A stretch of 64,000 nt of DNA, from NCBI GenBank assembly GCA_948616425.1, contig CAPGBJ010000073.1:1-64000 (forward strand), read 5' to 3'. Each line of letters opens with the position of its first letter. Position 1 is the first letter of the stretch. The stretch comes from an uncultured Oscillospiraceae bacterium. GTDB taxonomy: Bacteria; Bacillota; Clostridia; Oscillospirales; Oscillospiraceae. Shown piece by piece: positions 53,895 to 63,494 of this stretch. The notes under the pieces are model-generated. The model saw nothing but the letters and a program-made list of their open reading frames with translations, ran no database searches and had not been told where the DNA came from. Both the position numbers and the translations under genes were made by a program.

Positions 53895-54836
53895 ATGGCA
53901 CTGATGGCGACAAGAATGGCGTTTGGCCATGAGCTGATTGAAATTGCAAAGACCCGGGAGGACTTTGTGGTCTGCAATGCAGATACGAAGACCTGTGGAT
54001 TGGAAAAATTCGGGACCTATTTTCCAGAGCGAGAGTTTAGCTTCGGCATTGCGGAACAAAATCTGGTGGGCGGCTCTGCCGGCCTGGCCAGCTGTGGAAA
54101 CAAGGTGTTTTTGGCCACCTTCGCGGTGTTTGCCAGCATGAGGGCCTGCGAGCAGGTGCGGACCTTTATCTGCTATCCGAATCTGAATGTGACCATCATC
54201 GGCACACATGCGGGCCTTCAGGTTGGGGGCGACGGCGCTACCCACGCCGCGATTGAGGATGTCAGCATTATGCGGGCCTTCCCCAATATGACGGTGATTC
54301 AGCCCTCTGACGCGGTGTCAGCCAGAGCGGCCGCCCACGCCGCCGTGGACTTTAAGGGGCCGCTCTATATCCGCCTGCACCGCAACCCGGTGGCGGACAT
54401 CCATAACCCTGACACCTACCAGTTTGAGATTGGAAAGTCCTATCCCATCTTGGACTATGGGAAGGATCTGACGATGTTTGTCTCCGGCATTCTGCTGAAG
54501 AAGGCGATGGACGCCGCGGAACTTCTGCGGGAGCGGGGCGTGGGCGTCCGAGTGGTGGATATGCCCACCATTAAGCCCCTGGACAGGGCGGCAGTGCTTC
54601 AGGCTGCCGGGGAGACTGGCGCCATTATGACCATTGAGGACCACACCATTTATGGGGGATTGGGTTCCGCTGTGGCCGAGGTGGTGTGCCAGGAATGTCC
54701 CGTCCCCATGGCGATTGTGGGGATTCAAGACCGCTTTGGCGAGTCCGGCGACCCAGAGTTGTTGTATCGGGATAACGGGATGGATGTAGACAGTATTGTG
54801 TCCAAGGCCATGGCCTTGGCAGCCAGAAAGCACTGA
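53895..54836 (+). CDS. Transketolase C-terminal subunit
   Basis: 313 residues from ATG 53895 (AAGGAG upstream). SFGIAEQNLVGGSAGLASCG carries the pyrimidine-site Glu; FAVFASMRACEQVRTFICYPNLNVTIIGTHAGLQVG...ATHAAIEDVSIMR is the sugar-phosphate region and EDHTIYGGLGSAVAE the C-terminal domain. Separated by one base from the first subunit's stop. Confidence 0.92.
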   Translation: MALMATRMAFGHELIEIAKTREDFVVCNADTKTCGLEKFGTYFPEREFSFGIAEQNLVGGSAGLASCGNKVFLATFAVFASMRACEQVRTFICYPNLNVTIIGTHAGLQVGGDGATHAAIEDVSIMRAFPNMTVIQPSDAVSARAAAHAAVDFKGPLYIRLHRNPVADIHNPDTYQFEIGKSYPILDYGKDLTMFVSGILLKKAMDAAELLRERGVGVRVVDMPTIKPLDRAAVLQAAGETGAIMTIEDHTIYGGLGSAVAEVVCQECPVPMAIVGIQDRFGESGDPELLYRDNGMDVDSIVSKAMALAARKH

Positions 54837-54850
54837 AGGAGGGCAGGACG

Positions 54851-55726
54851 ATGACGGTTGGAATGATTGGTCTGGGCGCAATGGGACACAGCATTGCCCA
54901 GAATATCCTGAGCCATGGCCATTCCATGGTGCTGTATGACCTGCGCCAGGAGGCGGTGAAGGACTTGCTGGGCCCCCAGGCCAGCGCCGCGTCCAGCCCC
55001 CAGGAGCTGGCCCAAAAGGTGGATACAGTGCTTGTCATCGTCAATACCTTTGCCCAGTGCCGCGATGTAGTGGAGGCGCTGCTGGAGACCATGGACCGGG
55101 GTGTCATCGTCAACATGAGCACCATTGCCATGGATGAGGCCAAGGTCCTGGGAGAACTGGCCGGAAGAAAGGGCGTTGACATGATGGACTGTCCGGTAAG
55201 CGGCGGAACAGCGGGCGCGAAGGCGGGAACGCTGACGGTGATGGCAGCGGGGGAGGACCGGCTCTTCCAGAGCTGCCGCCCCCTGTTTGCCAGCTTCGCT
55301 TCCAACATTGTCCATGTGGGTCAGGAGATTGGACAGGGGCAGGCCGTTAAGGCCATTAATCAGCTGCTGGTGGGCGTTCATATGTGCGCGACAGCGGAGG
55401 CCTTCACACTGGCCCGGAAGTGCGGTCTGGATCTGCAGCTAGTTTATGATACCATCCGGGCCAGCGCCGGCAGCTCCCGGATCTTTGAAAATCGGGGACA
55501 GTTTCTGATTGACCGGGACTTCTCCACCCGCAGTACCTTGCAGATTCAGTTGAAGGACACGGATATCGCCTGCCGGACAGCCAATCAGGTGGGGGCCCCC
55601 GCCTGGCTGTGCACAACGGCCAGAGAGCTGTTTAAGCTGTCGGTGGCCAAATTTCCGCCCACTGACGACTCAATTGAGGTGGTTCGGCTCTACGAGGAGC
55701 TGTGTGGACTGGCGGATCAGGACTAA
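54851..55726 (+). CDS. 3-hydroxyisobutyrate dehydrogenase-family oxidoreductase
   Basis: 291 residues. GLGAMGHSIAQNILSHGH Rossmann motif, the catalytic segment DCPVSGGTAGAKAGTLTVMAAG and Lys in GQGQAVKAINQLL are complete. Family members oxidise 3-hydroxyisobutyrate, tartronate semialdehyde, threonate or sulfolactaldehyde-type substrates. Third gene of the transketolase operon, 14 bases downstream; the context suggests oxidation or reduction of a C3-C4 hydroxyacid. Confidence 0.87.
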   Translation: MTVGMIGLGAMGHSIAQNILSHGHSMVLYDLRQEAVKDLLGPQASAASSPQELAQKVDTVLVIVNTFAQCRDVVEALLETMDRGVIVNMSTIAMDEAKVLGELAGRKGVDMMDCPVSGGTAGAKAGTLTVMAAGEDRLFQSCRPLFASFASNIVHVGQEIGQGQAVKAINQLLVGVHMCATAEAFTLARKCGLDLQLVYDTIRASAGSSRIFENRGQFLIDRDFSTRSTLQIQLKDTDIACRTANQVGAPAWLCTTARELFKLSVAKFPPTDDSIEVVRLYEELCGLADQD

Positions 55727-55760
55727 AGGGGCATCCCCCATTGTAAAAAGAATGACAGGA

Positions 55761-55789
55761 GAGCAGACAGAGTTGTCTGCTCTTTTTTT
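55761..55789 (+). terminator. Terminator after the transketolase operon
   Basis: GAGCAGACA and TGTCTGCTC around GAGT, then TTTTTTT. Confidence 0.85.
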
Positions 55790-55849
55790 GACTCAATACA
55801 GCCTGAGGCCGCGCTGCCGTGCGCCTTTGAAGTACTGAGAAAAGGGCGG

Positions 55850-55874
55850 GCCGTCCCCCTTCTGAGGGGACGGC
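55850..55874 (-). terminator. Terminator of TRAP operon
   Basis: GCCGTCCCC (55850-55858) and GGGGACGGC (55866-55874); followed on the - strand by CCGCCCTTTTC. Confidence 0.6.
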
Positions 55875-55892
55875 CGCCGCATCTGAGGAGAG

Positions 55893-57818
55893 CTAAGAAT
55901 TCTTTGGGGGTTCGGAGTCAGAGGAGGCTTTCTTCCCGCTGATAACCAGATAGGCCACAATGACAAGAATGCACACAATACCCGCCATATCAGTTACCAT
56001 ACCGGGGTCTACCATGGCGATGCCAGAGGCCACCAGGATGATTCGGACGGGCCAGTTCAAGTTCCGGGTCAGGTAGCCCATAAATCCGGCACCCAGGGCA
56101 AAGATGCCGAACAGAGAGGTAACGGTGGTTCGAGCAATCTCCGCAGTAGTTCCGATGAGAATCATACCTGGGTTAAAGATCAGAATGAAGGGGACCAGGA
56201 AGGCACCGATACTCAGGCGGATGGAGATCCAGGCGGTCTTGAGCCAATTGGACTCCGCCATGGCCGAGGCGACAAAGACTGTGCCACAGACAGGGGGGGT
56301 CAGACCGGCAAAGATGGCGTAGTAGAACACGAAGAAGTGGGCGGCCAGAGGCTCAACATTGATTTGAATCAGAGCGGGAGCAATGACGGAACCGGCCAGA
56401 ATATAAGCGGCTACCGTGGGCATGCCCATACCCAGAATCATGGTGGCGACCATGGCGCACAGGCCGGCCAGCAGCATACTGCTGCCGCCCAGGGCCACAA
56501 TCACGTGGGTGAATTTGACCCCTACGCCGGTGGTGGAGATCAGGACAATGAGGATCTGGGAACAGGCGATCAGTGAGATGACGCTGAGCATGTCCTTTGT
56601 GGCGTCGGCCAGGCCCTTCACCAGGTCAACGGCCCGCTTTTTAATATTTTTCAGGTCCATGACCAGGTAGAGGATCACCGCCGCCACGATGGAGTAGCTG
56701 GCGCAGTATACCGCGGTAAATCCGTTGAAAAAGAGGAAAATCAGGGTGCCGATAGGCAGGAAGACGGGCAGGCACTTGGACAGCTTCAACACGTCCTTTG
56801 CCCGGGGCATCTCCTCCTTGGACAGGCCGCGGTAGCGATATCGTCTGGCGTAGCAGTCAATTCCCCAGATGACGCCGATATAGAACAGCAGCGAGGGGAT
56901 GATAGCCGCCAGAGCGATGTCCTGGTAAGACATGCCCAGCATATCGGCCATGATGAAGGCGCCGGCGCCCATGATGGGGGGCATGATCTGACCGCCAGAG
57001 GAGGCACTGGCCTCAGAGGCGCCGGCAAAGTCGTTGCTGTAACCCATCCGCTTCATCATGGGGATGGTGAACGCGCCGGTGGTGGCCACGTTTGCCGCAG
57101 AACTGCCGGAAATCATGCCGAACAGGCCGCTGGCCACAGAGGCCATTTTAGCCGCGCCGCCGGCGGAGTTGCCCGCAACCAGACTGGCCAGGTTAATGAA
57201 AGTGTCGCCTCCGCCAGTGGAGAAGAGAATGGCGCCGAAAATAACAAAGGTGGCGATGATGGTGGCGGAAATGCCGGTCACACTGCCCAGAATGCCCCGG
57301 TCGCTGTAGCAGATGATTTCCATGACGCGCTCCAGCTTGAAGCCGGGATGGCCGAAGGTGCCGGGGATATATTTGCCGAGCAGGGCATAGGCCAGGCCAA
57401 TCAAACTGAGGATGGGGACGGCGATGCCGATGGTACGCCGGGCTGCCTCCATGACGCAGAGCATAAACAGAATACCCAGCACAAACAGAGGCGTAGTCAT
57501 CTTGAAGGTGGGCATCAGAATATTTTTGCCCGCGCTGACATAGTAGAACATTGTGACCGACAGGATTGCGACCATGGCAACATCAATGATCTTGTTGAGT
57601 TTGGTAGACTTTTTGCTGTTCAGATCCAACAGGGCCCAGATGATAATGCCGCCGCAGACGTGTACGCCGCGCTGTACAGTACTGACAAAGGGACCCTTAA
57701 ACGCGGTATAGAGAAAAAAACAGGCGTAGACCACACACAGTACGAAGATCACTTTTTCAAACAGACTTTTCTGCTGGGGAGCTGTGGTCTCAGCTGTGAG
57801 ATTGGCTTCGTTGGACAT
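55893..57818 (-). CDS. TRAP transporter fused permease (DctMQ type)
   Basis: 641 residues from ATG 57818 with AAAGGGG upstream. About 17 membrane segments: an N-terminal DctQ-like part (to about 160) fused to a DctM part with SGSSAANVATTGAFTIPMMKRMGYS and GMGMPTVAAYILAGSVIAPAL, landmarks of 4TM/12TM TRAP fusions that work with TAXI binding proteins. Imports the ligand of the neighbouring TAXI protein, usually a carboxylate, with Na+ or H+. Confidence 0.92.
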   Translation of the reverse strand: MSNEANLTAETTAPQQKSLFEKVIFVLCVVYACFFLYTAFKGPFVSTVQRGVHVCGGIIIWALLDLNSKKSTKLNKIIDVAMVAILSVTMFYYVSAGKNILMPTFKMTTPLFVLGILFMLCVMEAARRTIGIAVPILSLIGLAYALLGKYIPGTFGHPGFKLERVMEIICYSDRGILGSVTGISATIIATFVIFGAILFSTGGGDTFINLASLVAGNSAGGAAKMASVASGLFGMISGSSAANVATTGAFTIPMMKRMGYSNDFAGASEASASSGGQIMPPIMGAGAFIMADMLGMSYQDIALAAIIPSLLFYIGVIWGIDCYARRYRYRGLSKEEMPRAKDVLKLSKCLPVFLPIGTLIFLFFNGFTAVYCASYSIVAAVILYLVMDLKNIKKRAVDLVKGLADATKDMLSVISLIACSQILIVLISTTGVGVKFTHVIVALGGSSMLLAGLCAMVATMILGMGMPTVAAYILAGSVIAPALIQINVEPLAAHFFVFYYAIFAGLTPPVCGTVFVASAMAESNWLKTAWISIRLSIGAFLVPFILIFNPGMILIGTTAEIARTTVTSLFGIFALGAGFMGYLTRNLNWPVRIILVASGIAMVDPGMVTDMAGIVCILVIVAYLVISGKKASSDSEPPKNS

Positions 57819-57840
57819 AGGCAAACCCCTTTCTTAAAGG

Positions 57841-57872
57841 CTCCGGATACCCCTGGGGAGGGGTATCCGGAG
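57841..57872 (-). promoter_or_regulatory. Intercistronic 13-bp hairpin between TAXI and permease genes
   Basis: CTCCGGATACCCC and GGGGTATCCGGAG around TGGGGA, no T tract on the - strand. Would protect the upstream binding-protein message and reduce permease output. Confidence 0.65.
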
Positions 57873-57907
57873 TGTGGATGACTTCAATCGTGTGGGCTGG
57901 ACGGAGA

Positions 57908-58948
57908 TCAGCCGATTCGGTCGGGATTCACGGTCATGCCCTTTTCCTGCATATACTTGACCACACCGGGGTGAATCAGACTCAGGCTGGTTTCGCTGTT
58001 GGTCAGCTCCAGCGGATTTTCCACAATGCCGGGATAGGCGGCGCGAATTTCGTCTAGATGCTCGTCAATAGCCTTGACAATCCGGTAGACCACGTCCTCG
58101 GGCAGGTCCTCGGAGACGCAGAAGCCCAGGCTGGAGCAATAGGTATTTATCTCATAGTCCAAGTTATAATCAGCGCAGCTGACAGAGCGGAAACCGTAGT
58201 AGGGGTACTGCTCCTGGACCTTGGCGGCCTCCTCGTCGGTGAAGGAGAGGATCTCAATATCCACGGAGGACATCAGATTGGTCAAGGTGGAATCGGGGCT
58301 CAGGGTGGTGCCGGACTTGGTGAAGCCGTTAATTTGACGGTTGGCGATGGCGTCCACGGCCTCAGAGGTGCTGGCGGGGTACCAGTCGGGCTCCACGCCC
58401 AGAGCGCCCAAGATGTTCATGCTCTCGATTTCAGAGGAGGAGCCGGCAAGACCGGCGTTGTACTTCTTGCCCTGGAGATCGGAAATGGTGCGGATGCCGC
58501 TGTCACGGGAGACCACAAAGCGGTAGGCCTGGGGGACAAAGAACATCAGGTCCCGGGCGCCGGTGTAGCCGAATCCCTCATAGGTGGCAATCTGATTTTG
58601 CAGGCAGTACTCATTGACGTCGCTGGTCTGGCCAAAGGAGGCCTCGTTGGCCATCATCAGCTTATAGTCGTCCACAGTGCCGCCGGTCTCCATCAGGGTG
58701 ACGGTGACGTCGTCTACATACTTGTTGATGATATCGCAGACGGCGACGTTCAGCGCGTAGTAGCCGGAGGAGGAGCTGGTGCCGCCCCATACCAGATTAT
58801 AGGTTTGGGTCGGAGTGCCGCTGGTAGCGCCAGACTGATCTGCGCTGCCGGATTTGGATGATGAGGTGTTAGGGGAGGTCGTGTTGCTGCAGGCGGCCAG
58901 ACTGAGGGTCATGGCCAGAGAGAGCGTCATAGCGAGTAGCCGTTTCAT
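57908..58948 (-). CDS. TAXI-family TRAP solute-binding lipoprotein
   Basis: 346 residues. Lipobox SLAAC, a Ser/Thr/Gly-rich linker to about residue 47, then the TAXI fold (VWGGTSSSSGYYALNVAVCDIINKYVDDVTVTLMETGGTVDDYKLMMANEASFGQTSDVN). TAXI proteins bind carboxylates such as glutamate or 2-oxoglutarate in known cases. CAGGAGG RBS. Gene order TAXI then fused permease is standard. Confidence 0.92.
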   Translation of the reverse strand: MKRLLAMTLSLAMTLSLAACSNTTSPNTSSSKSGSADQSGATSGTPTQTYNLVWGGTSSSSGYYALNVAVCDIINKYVDDVTVTLMETGGTVDDYKLMMANEASFGQTSDVNEYCLQNQIATYEGFGYTGARDLMFFVPQAYRFVVSRDSGIRTISDLQGKKYNAGLAGSSSEIESMNILGALGVEPDWYPASTSEAVDAIANRQINGFTKSGTTLSPDSTLTNLMSSVDIEILSFTDEEAAKVQEQYPYYGFRSVSCADYNLDYEINTYCSSLGFCVSEDLPEDVVYRIVKAIDEHLDEIRAAYPGIVENPLELTNSETSLSLIHPGVVKYMQEKGMTVNPDRIG

Positions 58949-59499
58949 AGTAGTTCCTCCTGTTTTTTGTTTTATTATTAGAAATCACGAAACGTGTATT
59001 TCTTGGACGGATAGCGCGGCGGGGAAATGCGCGAAATCCACCTTTTGACTTTATGTCTAGTGTACTTCCTGGGGATGCTGATATGCAATCTAAATTACCA
59101 TTAGAACATATTGACAAAATCAATAGATTGCAATGGGGCGGTGCGCTTTTTTTGAGCTGGGCAGGAAGCTGAACACTATTTTGGTGGGATTTTGGCGGAA
59201 AAGTCCCCCGCTGATAAGCGATAAAATCACTAAATATCTCTGCCGTAAAATGTAAAGCTCTATCATAATTTTATAAAAAATTCCCGAAATGTCTAATACA
59301 TAAAATAGGGAGTGATCATAGAGTTTTGTCTATGGAAGAGGACGCTTGCGCGGGAGGGGAGAGGGTCCAGGTGAATGGAGAGAAGACTGTATTCCGGCGG
59401 GCGGCGTGCTGGGCACAGAAAACCGCTCCCCGATACCGGTGCAGTATCGGGGAGCGGTACGCAGGGCAAATCTGTGATAGGGTCGGTGTGGACAGGGCT
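58949..59499. other. 551-base intergenic region
   Basis: AT-rich from about 59050 to 59330, where the promoter of the - strand TAXI gene should lie, including ATTGA-CAAAA-TCAAT (59100-59120) as a possible operator-like inverted repeat. The terminator of the glutaminase operon is at 59418-59458. No supported gene. Confidence 0.5.
59418..59458 (-). terminator. Terminator of the glutaminase operon
   Basis: ACCGCTCCCCGATAC (59422-59436) and its complement (59444-59458) form a 15-bp stem followed on the - strand by TTTTCTGTG. Confidence 0.8.
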
Positions 59500-60417
59500 C
59501 TAGAATATGCTCAGATACATCTTGTGACTGAGCCGCTCCAACACCTGGATGCCCGCAAGGCTATTGCCCTTGCTGTCCAACGCCGGTGAGAAGATGCCAA
59601 TCCCCATCCGAGTGGGGACAATGGCCATGATTCCGCCGCCTACTCCGCTTTTGGCCGGAACTCCAACTTTTACGGCGAAGTCCCCGGAGCCGTCGTACAT
59701 GCCGCAGGTCATGAGAATGGCGTTGACATAGTGGGCGTACTGGCTGGGGAAAATGCGCTGGTCAGTCTGGGGCATTTTTCCCCGATTGGCCAGCACATAG
59801 CCGATGTTGGCCAGGTCCTTGCAGCTTACCTTGATGGAGCAGGCGCGGAAGTAGCAGTCCAGAACCTGTTCCACATCGTCTTCAATCATACCGGAGCTCT
59901 TGAGCAGAAAGGCCAGGGCCCTATTTTTATGTCCGGTGCGCTTTTCTGACAGGTAGACCGCCTCGTCAACTTCAATCTCCGGATTTCCGGCCAGCAGCCG
60001 GGTGAGTTCCAGCAGGCGATGAAATCGCTCCTGGTAATCCGCCCCTTTCACCAGGGTACACATGGCGATGGCGCCCATGTTGACCATGGGGTTGAGGTGG
60101 TCGCTGAGCAGGCGCTGGTCTGTGACATTGATGGCGTCGAAGGGCTTTCCGGTGGCCTCCACGCCGATTTTAGAGCGGACATAGTCCACCCCGTTGTCCA
60201 TCAGCGTCAGCAGCAGCAAGATGGGTTTTACAACGCTCTGGATGGTAAAATTCTTTTTGTAGCTGCCCGCATGGTAGTGCTTTCCGTCGCTGCGGACCAC
60301 ATAAATGCCCAAGTCGCTGATGTCGCCCTTGGCCAGTTCAGGGATGTAGTCGGCCAATTTGCCTTGGGCGGTGTAGGGCCTACACTCCTCCAGAAGCCGC
60401 TCCAGAAGTTCTTCCAT
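59500..60417 (-). CDS. glsA: Glutaminase
   Basis: 305 residues, the usual bacterial GlsA length. Ser-x-x-Lys nucleophile in IQSVVKP near 60-66, NPMVNMGAIA near 108-117, a conserved GMYDGSGDFAVKVGVPAKSGVGGGI block near 240-265. It hydrolyses glutamine to glutamate and ammonia. Last gene after an M20 amidohydrolase and two membrane proteins, so the glutamine may come from an imported conjugate. Confidence 0.92.
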   Translation of the reverse strand: MEELLERLLEECRPYTAQGKLADYIPELAKGDISDLGIYVVRSDGKHYHAGSYKKNFTIQSVVKPILLLLTLMDNGVDYVRSKIGVEATGKPFDAINVTDQRLLSDHLNPMVNMGAIAMCTLVKGADYQERFHRLLELTRLLAGNPEIEVDEAVYLSEKRTGHKNRALAFLLKSSGMIEDDVEQVLDCYFRACSIKVSCKDLANIGYVLANRGKMPQTDQRIFPSQYAHYVNAILMTCGMYDGSGDFAVKVGVPAKSGVGGGIMAIVPTRMGIGIFSPALDSKGNSLAGIQVLERLSHKMYLSIF

Positions 60418-60434
60418 TGTTGTCTCCCCCCGGT

Positions 60435-61103
60435 TTAGAGCAGGTTTTTCTTGTAGAGGAAACAGGAGTAGGCCACAGAGAGCACGATGACGCCTACCAT
60501 GATAAAGCTTTGATTGGTGGAAAAGAAGGAGGCGCCCACCGCAATGCGGACTATAATGGCCAAGGCGATGGGGCAGACCGCCTGCTTGGGGGCTTTCGCG
60601 ATCTGCGGGACGAGCAGCGCGCCAAACAGGGCGGGCATCATATTTTTAAAGGCGGGCTGCAGGAAGGGGTTGTTGTAGATGGGGGCGAAGAGGGGGGCCA
60701 GGAAGAGCATGCCGGCGAAGACGATGACGGTTGTGACAAAGGTGGAGGAGGCCACGGCGATGATAGAGATTACGTCGCCCTTGCTGGTGCCGGGGGCGTG
60801 GCCAGAGACCTCCATAGCGTTGATAGCCGCAGGGGTCTTCATATTGCTGAGGTTGCCGGTCACACAGGCCATATACAGCGCGCCGCAGCCGATCAGGGGG
60901 GCGTAGGCCAGGTTTTCACAGACGCCGGCGATGGTGAAGGTGAGCAGAATGGGGACGCCGTTCTGCAGGGCGGCGGGGACGTCAAACTGAATGTGGTAAA
61001 TGGCTCCGAGCAAAAAGGCCAGCCCAATAAAGCAAGCCAGTATCAGAATTACAGTGCTCCGCCCGAGTATATGTATTTTGCTGTTAAAACTCTTTTCTTT
61101 CAT
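60435..61103 (-). CDS. Membrane protein, partner of DUF5058 protein
   Basis: 222 residues from ATG 61103 (AAGGAGG upstream). About six membrane segments. No family recognised. It follows the DUF5058 gene by 13 bases and precedes glutaminase by 17, so the two membrane proteins probably form a heteromeric permease for the amidohydrolase's substrate. Role inferred from context only. Confidence 0.65.
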   Translation of the reverse strand: MKEKSFNSKIHILGRSTVILILACFIGLAFLLGAIYHIQFDVPAALQNGVPILLTFTIAGVCENLAYAPLIGCGALYMACVTGNLSNMKTPAAINAMEVSGHAPGTSKGDVISIIAVASSTFVTTVIVFAGMLFLAPLFAPIYNNPFLQPAFKNMMPALFGALLVPQIAKAPKQAVCPIALAIIVRIAVGASFFSTNQSFIMVGVIVLSVAYSCFLYKKNLL

Positions 61104-61116
61104 TCTGACATCCTCC

Positions 61117-61833
61117 TTATGCAACCACTGCCGCGTTGACAATGCAGGAGATGAACATTCCTGCCAGCATACTGATGGGGAAAGCAAATTCCTTCAGCTT
61201 TGGCATCGTTTTCGATACCTTTGTCAGAATCAGCGACACTGCGCCGGCGCCCAATATGGCCGAGATCATCGGCAGATCAGAGACGCTGGTGAGATAGGGG
61301 GCGGCAAAGGTGCCATACATGCCCAGGAACATCGCGCCGGTGATGATGGGGACCAGGGTGGCATTGCGGCTCTTTACCTGCTCGACCCCCTTGTCATAGG
61401 TCTTCAAAAAGATGACATTGAAGATGTTTCCGCCCAAAATGCCGATGGAGACCACAAAGAGGATGGCCACAAAGACATCCAGCGGGATACTCTCCACCGC
61501 CAGAGACTCCATGCCGAAAGCCTGCGCGGCCATGTTGGCCACCATGGTTTCGTAGGTGGCGGAGCCCACCACACTCAGACGCAGCCACGGGAAGTATCGG
61601 CCCAGTAGGGGGACCAGCATCAGATAGCTGACCACAATAGGCAGGGAGGGGACGATGGAGAAGACGGCGCTGCTGCGGGCGGCTTCCATCAGTTCCTCCC
61701 GGGTCATCTCCAGCTCCTTGCCCCGCTTCAGGGCCAGCAGGATGAATAGGATGGGCTGCAGCAGTACAATCAGGATGGTAATACCGCACAAAATGGCCAT
61801 GGTAGAGCTGTTTGCCAATTGCATATGGGTCAT
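61117..61833 (-). CDS. DUF5058-type membrane protein
   Basis: 238 residues from ATG 61833 (AGGAG nine bases before; an in-frame GTG six bases upstream is too close). Six to seven membrane segments with a cytosolic loop LKRGKELEMTREELMEAARSSAVFSIVPSLPIVVSYLMLVP, which I recall from DUF5058 proteins of Clostridia. No function is established to my knowledge. Placement between an M20 amidohydrolase and the second membrane protein suggests transport. Confidence 0.65.
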   Translation of the reverse strand: MTHMQLANSSTMAILCGITILIVLLQPILFILLALKRGKELEMTREELMEAARSSAVFSIVPSLPIVVSYLMLVPLLGRYFPWLRLSVVGSATYETMVANMAAQAFGMESLAVESIPLDVFVAILFVVSIGILGGNIFNVIFLKTYDKGVEQVKSRNATLVPIITGAMFLGMYGTFAAPYLTSVSDLPMISAILGAGAVSLILTKVSKTMPKLKEFAFPISMLAGMFISCIVNAAVVA

Positions 61834-62069
61834 AAACACTCACTCCTTATGTATTGACGATATGTGGCGCGCCGCCCCCGCCCTCTGGGGTGGGGAGCGA
61901 TAGACGGTCAGAGGACTAGACGCCGTTTGCGCTGTAGAGATATAGCCAAGGGCAAGGAACTATGGCGCTGGACAAAGCCAACCTGGCGCGGATCAATTTC
62001 AAAGGAGGTTGGCGAGATATGGCGGCAAAAGAACGCTGTTTGGGTGGATGGGCACGCCTCAGAGGGGCC

Positions 62070-63494
62070 CTAGTCGTGGATGCGGGGACCGATTTCCTTG
62101 GGGACCGGGCAGATGTAGCTTCCCCCTGTGGTGCGGATCAGCTCGGCCTTGGCCTGCTCCACCAGTTGGGGTTCCTGACAGAAGCGGATACCGGCTAGAG
62201 CCAGCACCTTGCCGGCCTGGAGGGTCATCTTGTGGGCGATGGCGCTCTTCCCCTGGGCGGTCATCTGCCAGGTGTGGGCCGCGGTACCCATCACCGCCGT
62301 GGACATGCTTAAAAATGCCAGGGGCACCACATAACTGGCGTCGCCCACGTCGGTAGAACCGGGCATGGCGGGCATGTTCCAGTTGATGGGCCTGACGGCG
62401 CAGTCCACCGGGAAATTCAGGGCGTCCTCGCCGTATCTGGCTTTCACCATGGCAATCTTTCGCTCCAGAGCCTCTCCGTTGTCGCAGCTGTAGAAGAAGT
62501 TCCGGGCAAAGTCGACCTCCTCCTGAGAAAATTCAGGCATTCCGACCTCCTCCAGGGCCGCCTGAGTCACGTCGCTGACCACATGGTTGGGGATCAGGTC
62601 GGACAGGCCGGCGTAGAGCTCGTAGCTCATCTCGGTTCCCGTCATCTTGGCGGCGCCCTCGGCCACGGCGATGACCCGGGCCAGAATCTCCTGTACCTGG
62701 CTGCTCTTGGGAGCGCGGATGAAGTAGTGGACGCAGCTGGAACCCTGTACCACATTGGGGGCAATTCCGCCGACATCCCGATAGGCGTAATGCACCCGGG
62801 CCTCGGGAATGATGTGCTCCCGGAGGTAGTTGACCCCCACGCTCATCAGCTCGGCGGCGTCCAGGGCGGACCGGCCCAGATGGGGGGCGGCCGCGGCGTG
62901 GGCGGTGACCCCTTTGAAGCGGAAGAAGACGCTGACATTGGCCAGGGAGGAGAAGCCCGCAACACCGCAGTTGTCGAAGGGGTGCCAGCTGAAGGCGATG
63001 TCCAGACAGTCAAAGAACCCGTCCCGGGCCAGATAGGCCTTGCTGTTGCCCTTCTCCTCGCTGGGGCAGCCGAACAGTACCACCGTGCCCTTGCCGGGGT
63101 TTTGCTCGAGATATCGCTTTAGCCCCAGAGCAGCGGCGAGGCAGCCCGCCCCCAGCAGATTGTGGCCGCAGCCGTGGCCGTTGGGGTTGTCCCCGCAGGC
63201 GGGGCGGCGCTCCGCACAGTCGGCCTGCTGGGAGAGGTCGGGCAGGGCGTCGTACTCCGCCAGATAACCAATGACAGGTTTTCCGCTGCCGTAGGTGGCC
63301 TTGAAAGCGGTGGGCATTGCGTCCAGCCCCGTTTCAACCTGGAAGCCCTCCTCCTTGAGCAGGTCCACATAGAGCTGCGCGGTCTTAAATTCCTGAAAGC
63401 CCAACTCGGCGAAGTCAAAGACCTGGTCGCTGAGGTCCAGGACTGCGGACGCTTTTTCCTGAATAGCCTGTTCTATCATCTGTTTGTACTGCAT
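62070..63494 (-). CDS. M20-family amidohydrolase (AbgB-like)
   Basis: 474 residues, close to AbgB (about 481). Metal-binding PNGHGCGHNLLG, GCPSEEKG, the dimerisation domain start GVTAHAAAAPHLGRSALDAAELM, and a late STDVGDASYVVP. AbgB cleaves p-aminobenzoyl-glutamate; relatives remove acyl groups from amino acids. First gene of the operon with DUF5058 pair and glutaminase, so the likely substrate is an N-acyl glutamine or glutamate. A 236-base gap to the next gene shows nothing recognisable. Confidence 0.87.
   Translation of the reverse strand: MQYKQMIEQAIQEKASAVLDLSDQVFDFAELGFQEFKTAQLYVDLLKEEGFQVETGLDAMPTAFKATYGSGKPVIGYLAEYDALPDLSQQADCAERRPACGDNPNGHGCGHNLLGAGCLAAALGLKRYLEQNPGKGTVVLFGCPSEEKGNSKAYLARDGFFDCLDIAFSWHPFDNCGVAGFSSLANVSVFFRFKGVTAHAAAAPHLGRSALDAAELMSVGVNYLREHIIPEARVHYAYRDVGGIAPNVVQGSSCVHYFIRAPKSSQVQEILARVIAVAEGAAKMTGTEMSYELYAGLSDLIPNHVVSDVTQAALEEVGMPEFSQEEVDFARNFFYSCDNGEALERKIAMVKARYGEDALNFPVDCAVRPINWNMPAMPGSTDVGDASYVVPLAFLSMSTAVMGTAAHTWQMTAQGKSAIAHKMTLQAGKVLALAGIRFCQEPQLVEQAKAELIRTTGGSYICPVPKEIGPRIHD

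Noticed and set aside
61864..62198. Short + strand ORFs with a good AAAGGAGG before an ATG near 62019
   Set aside because: They run into the antisense of the amidohydrolase 3' end and have no recognisable product.
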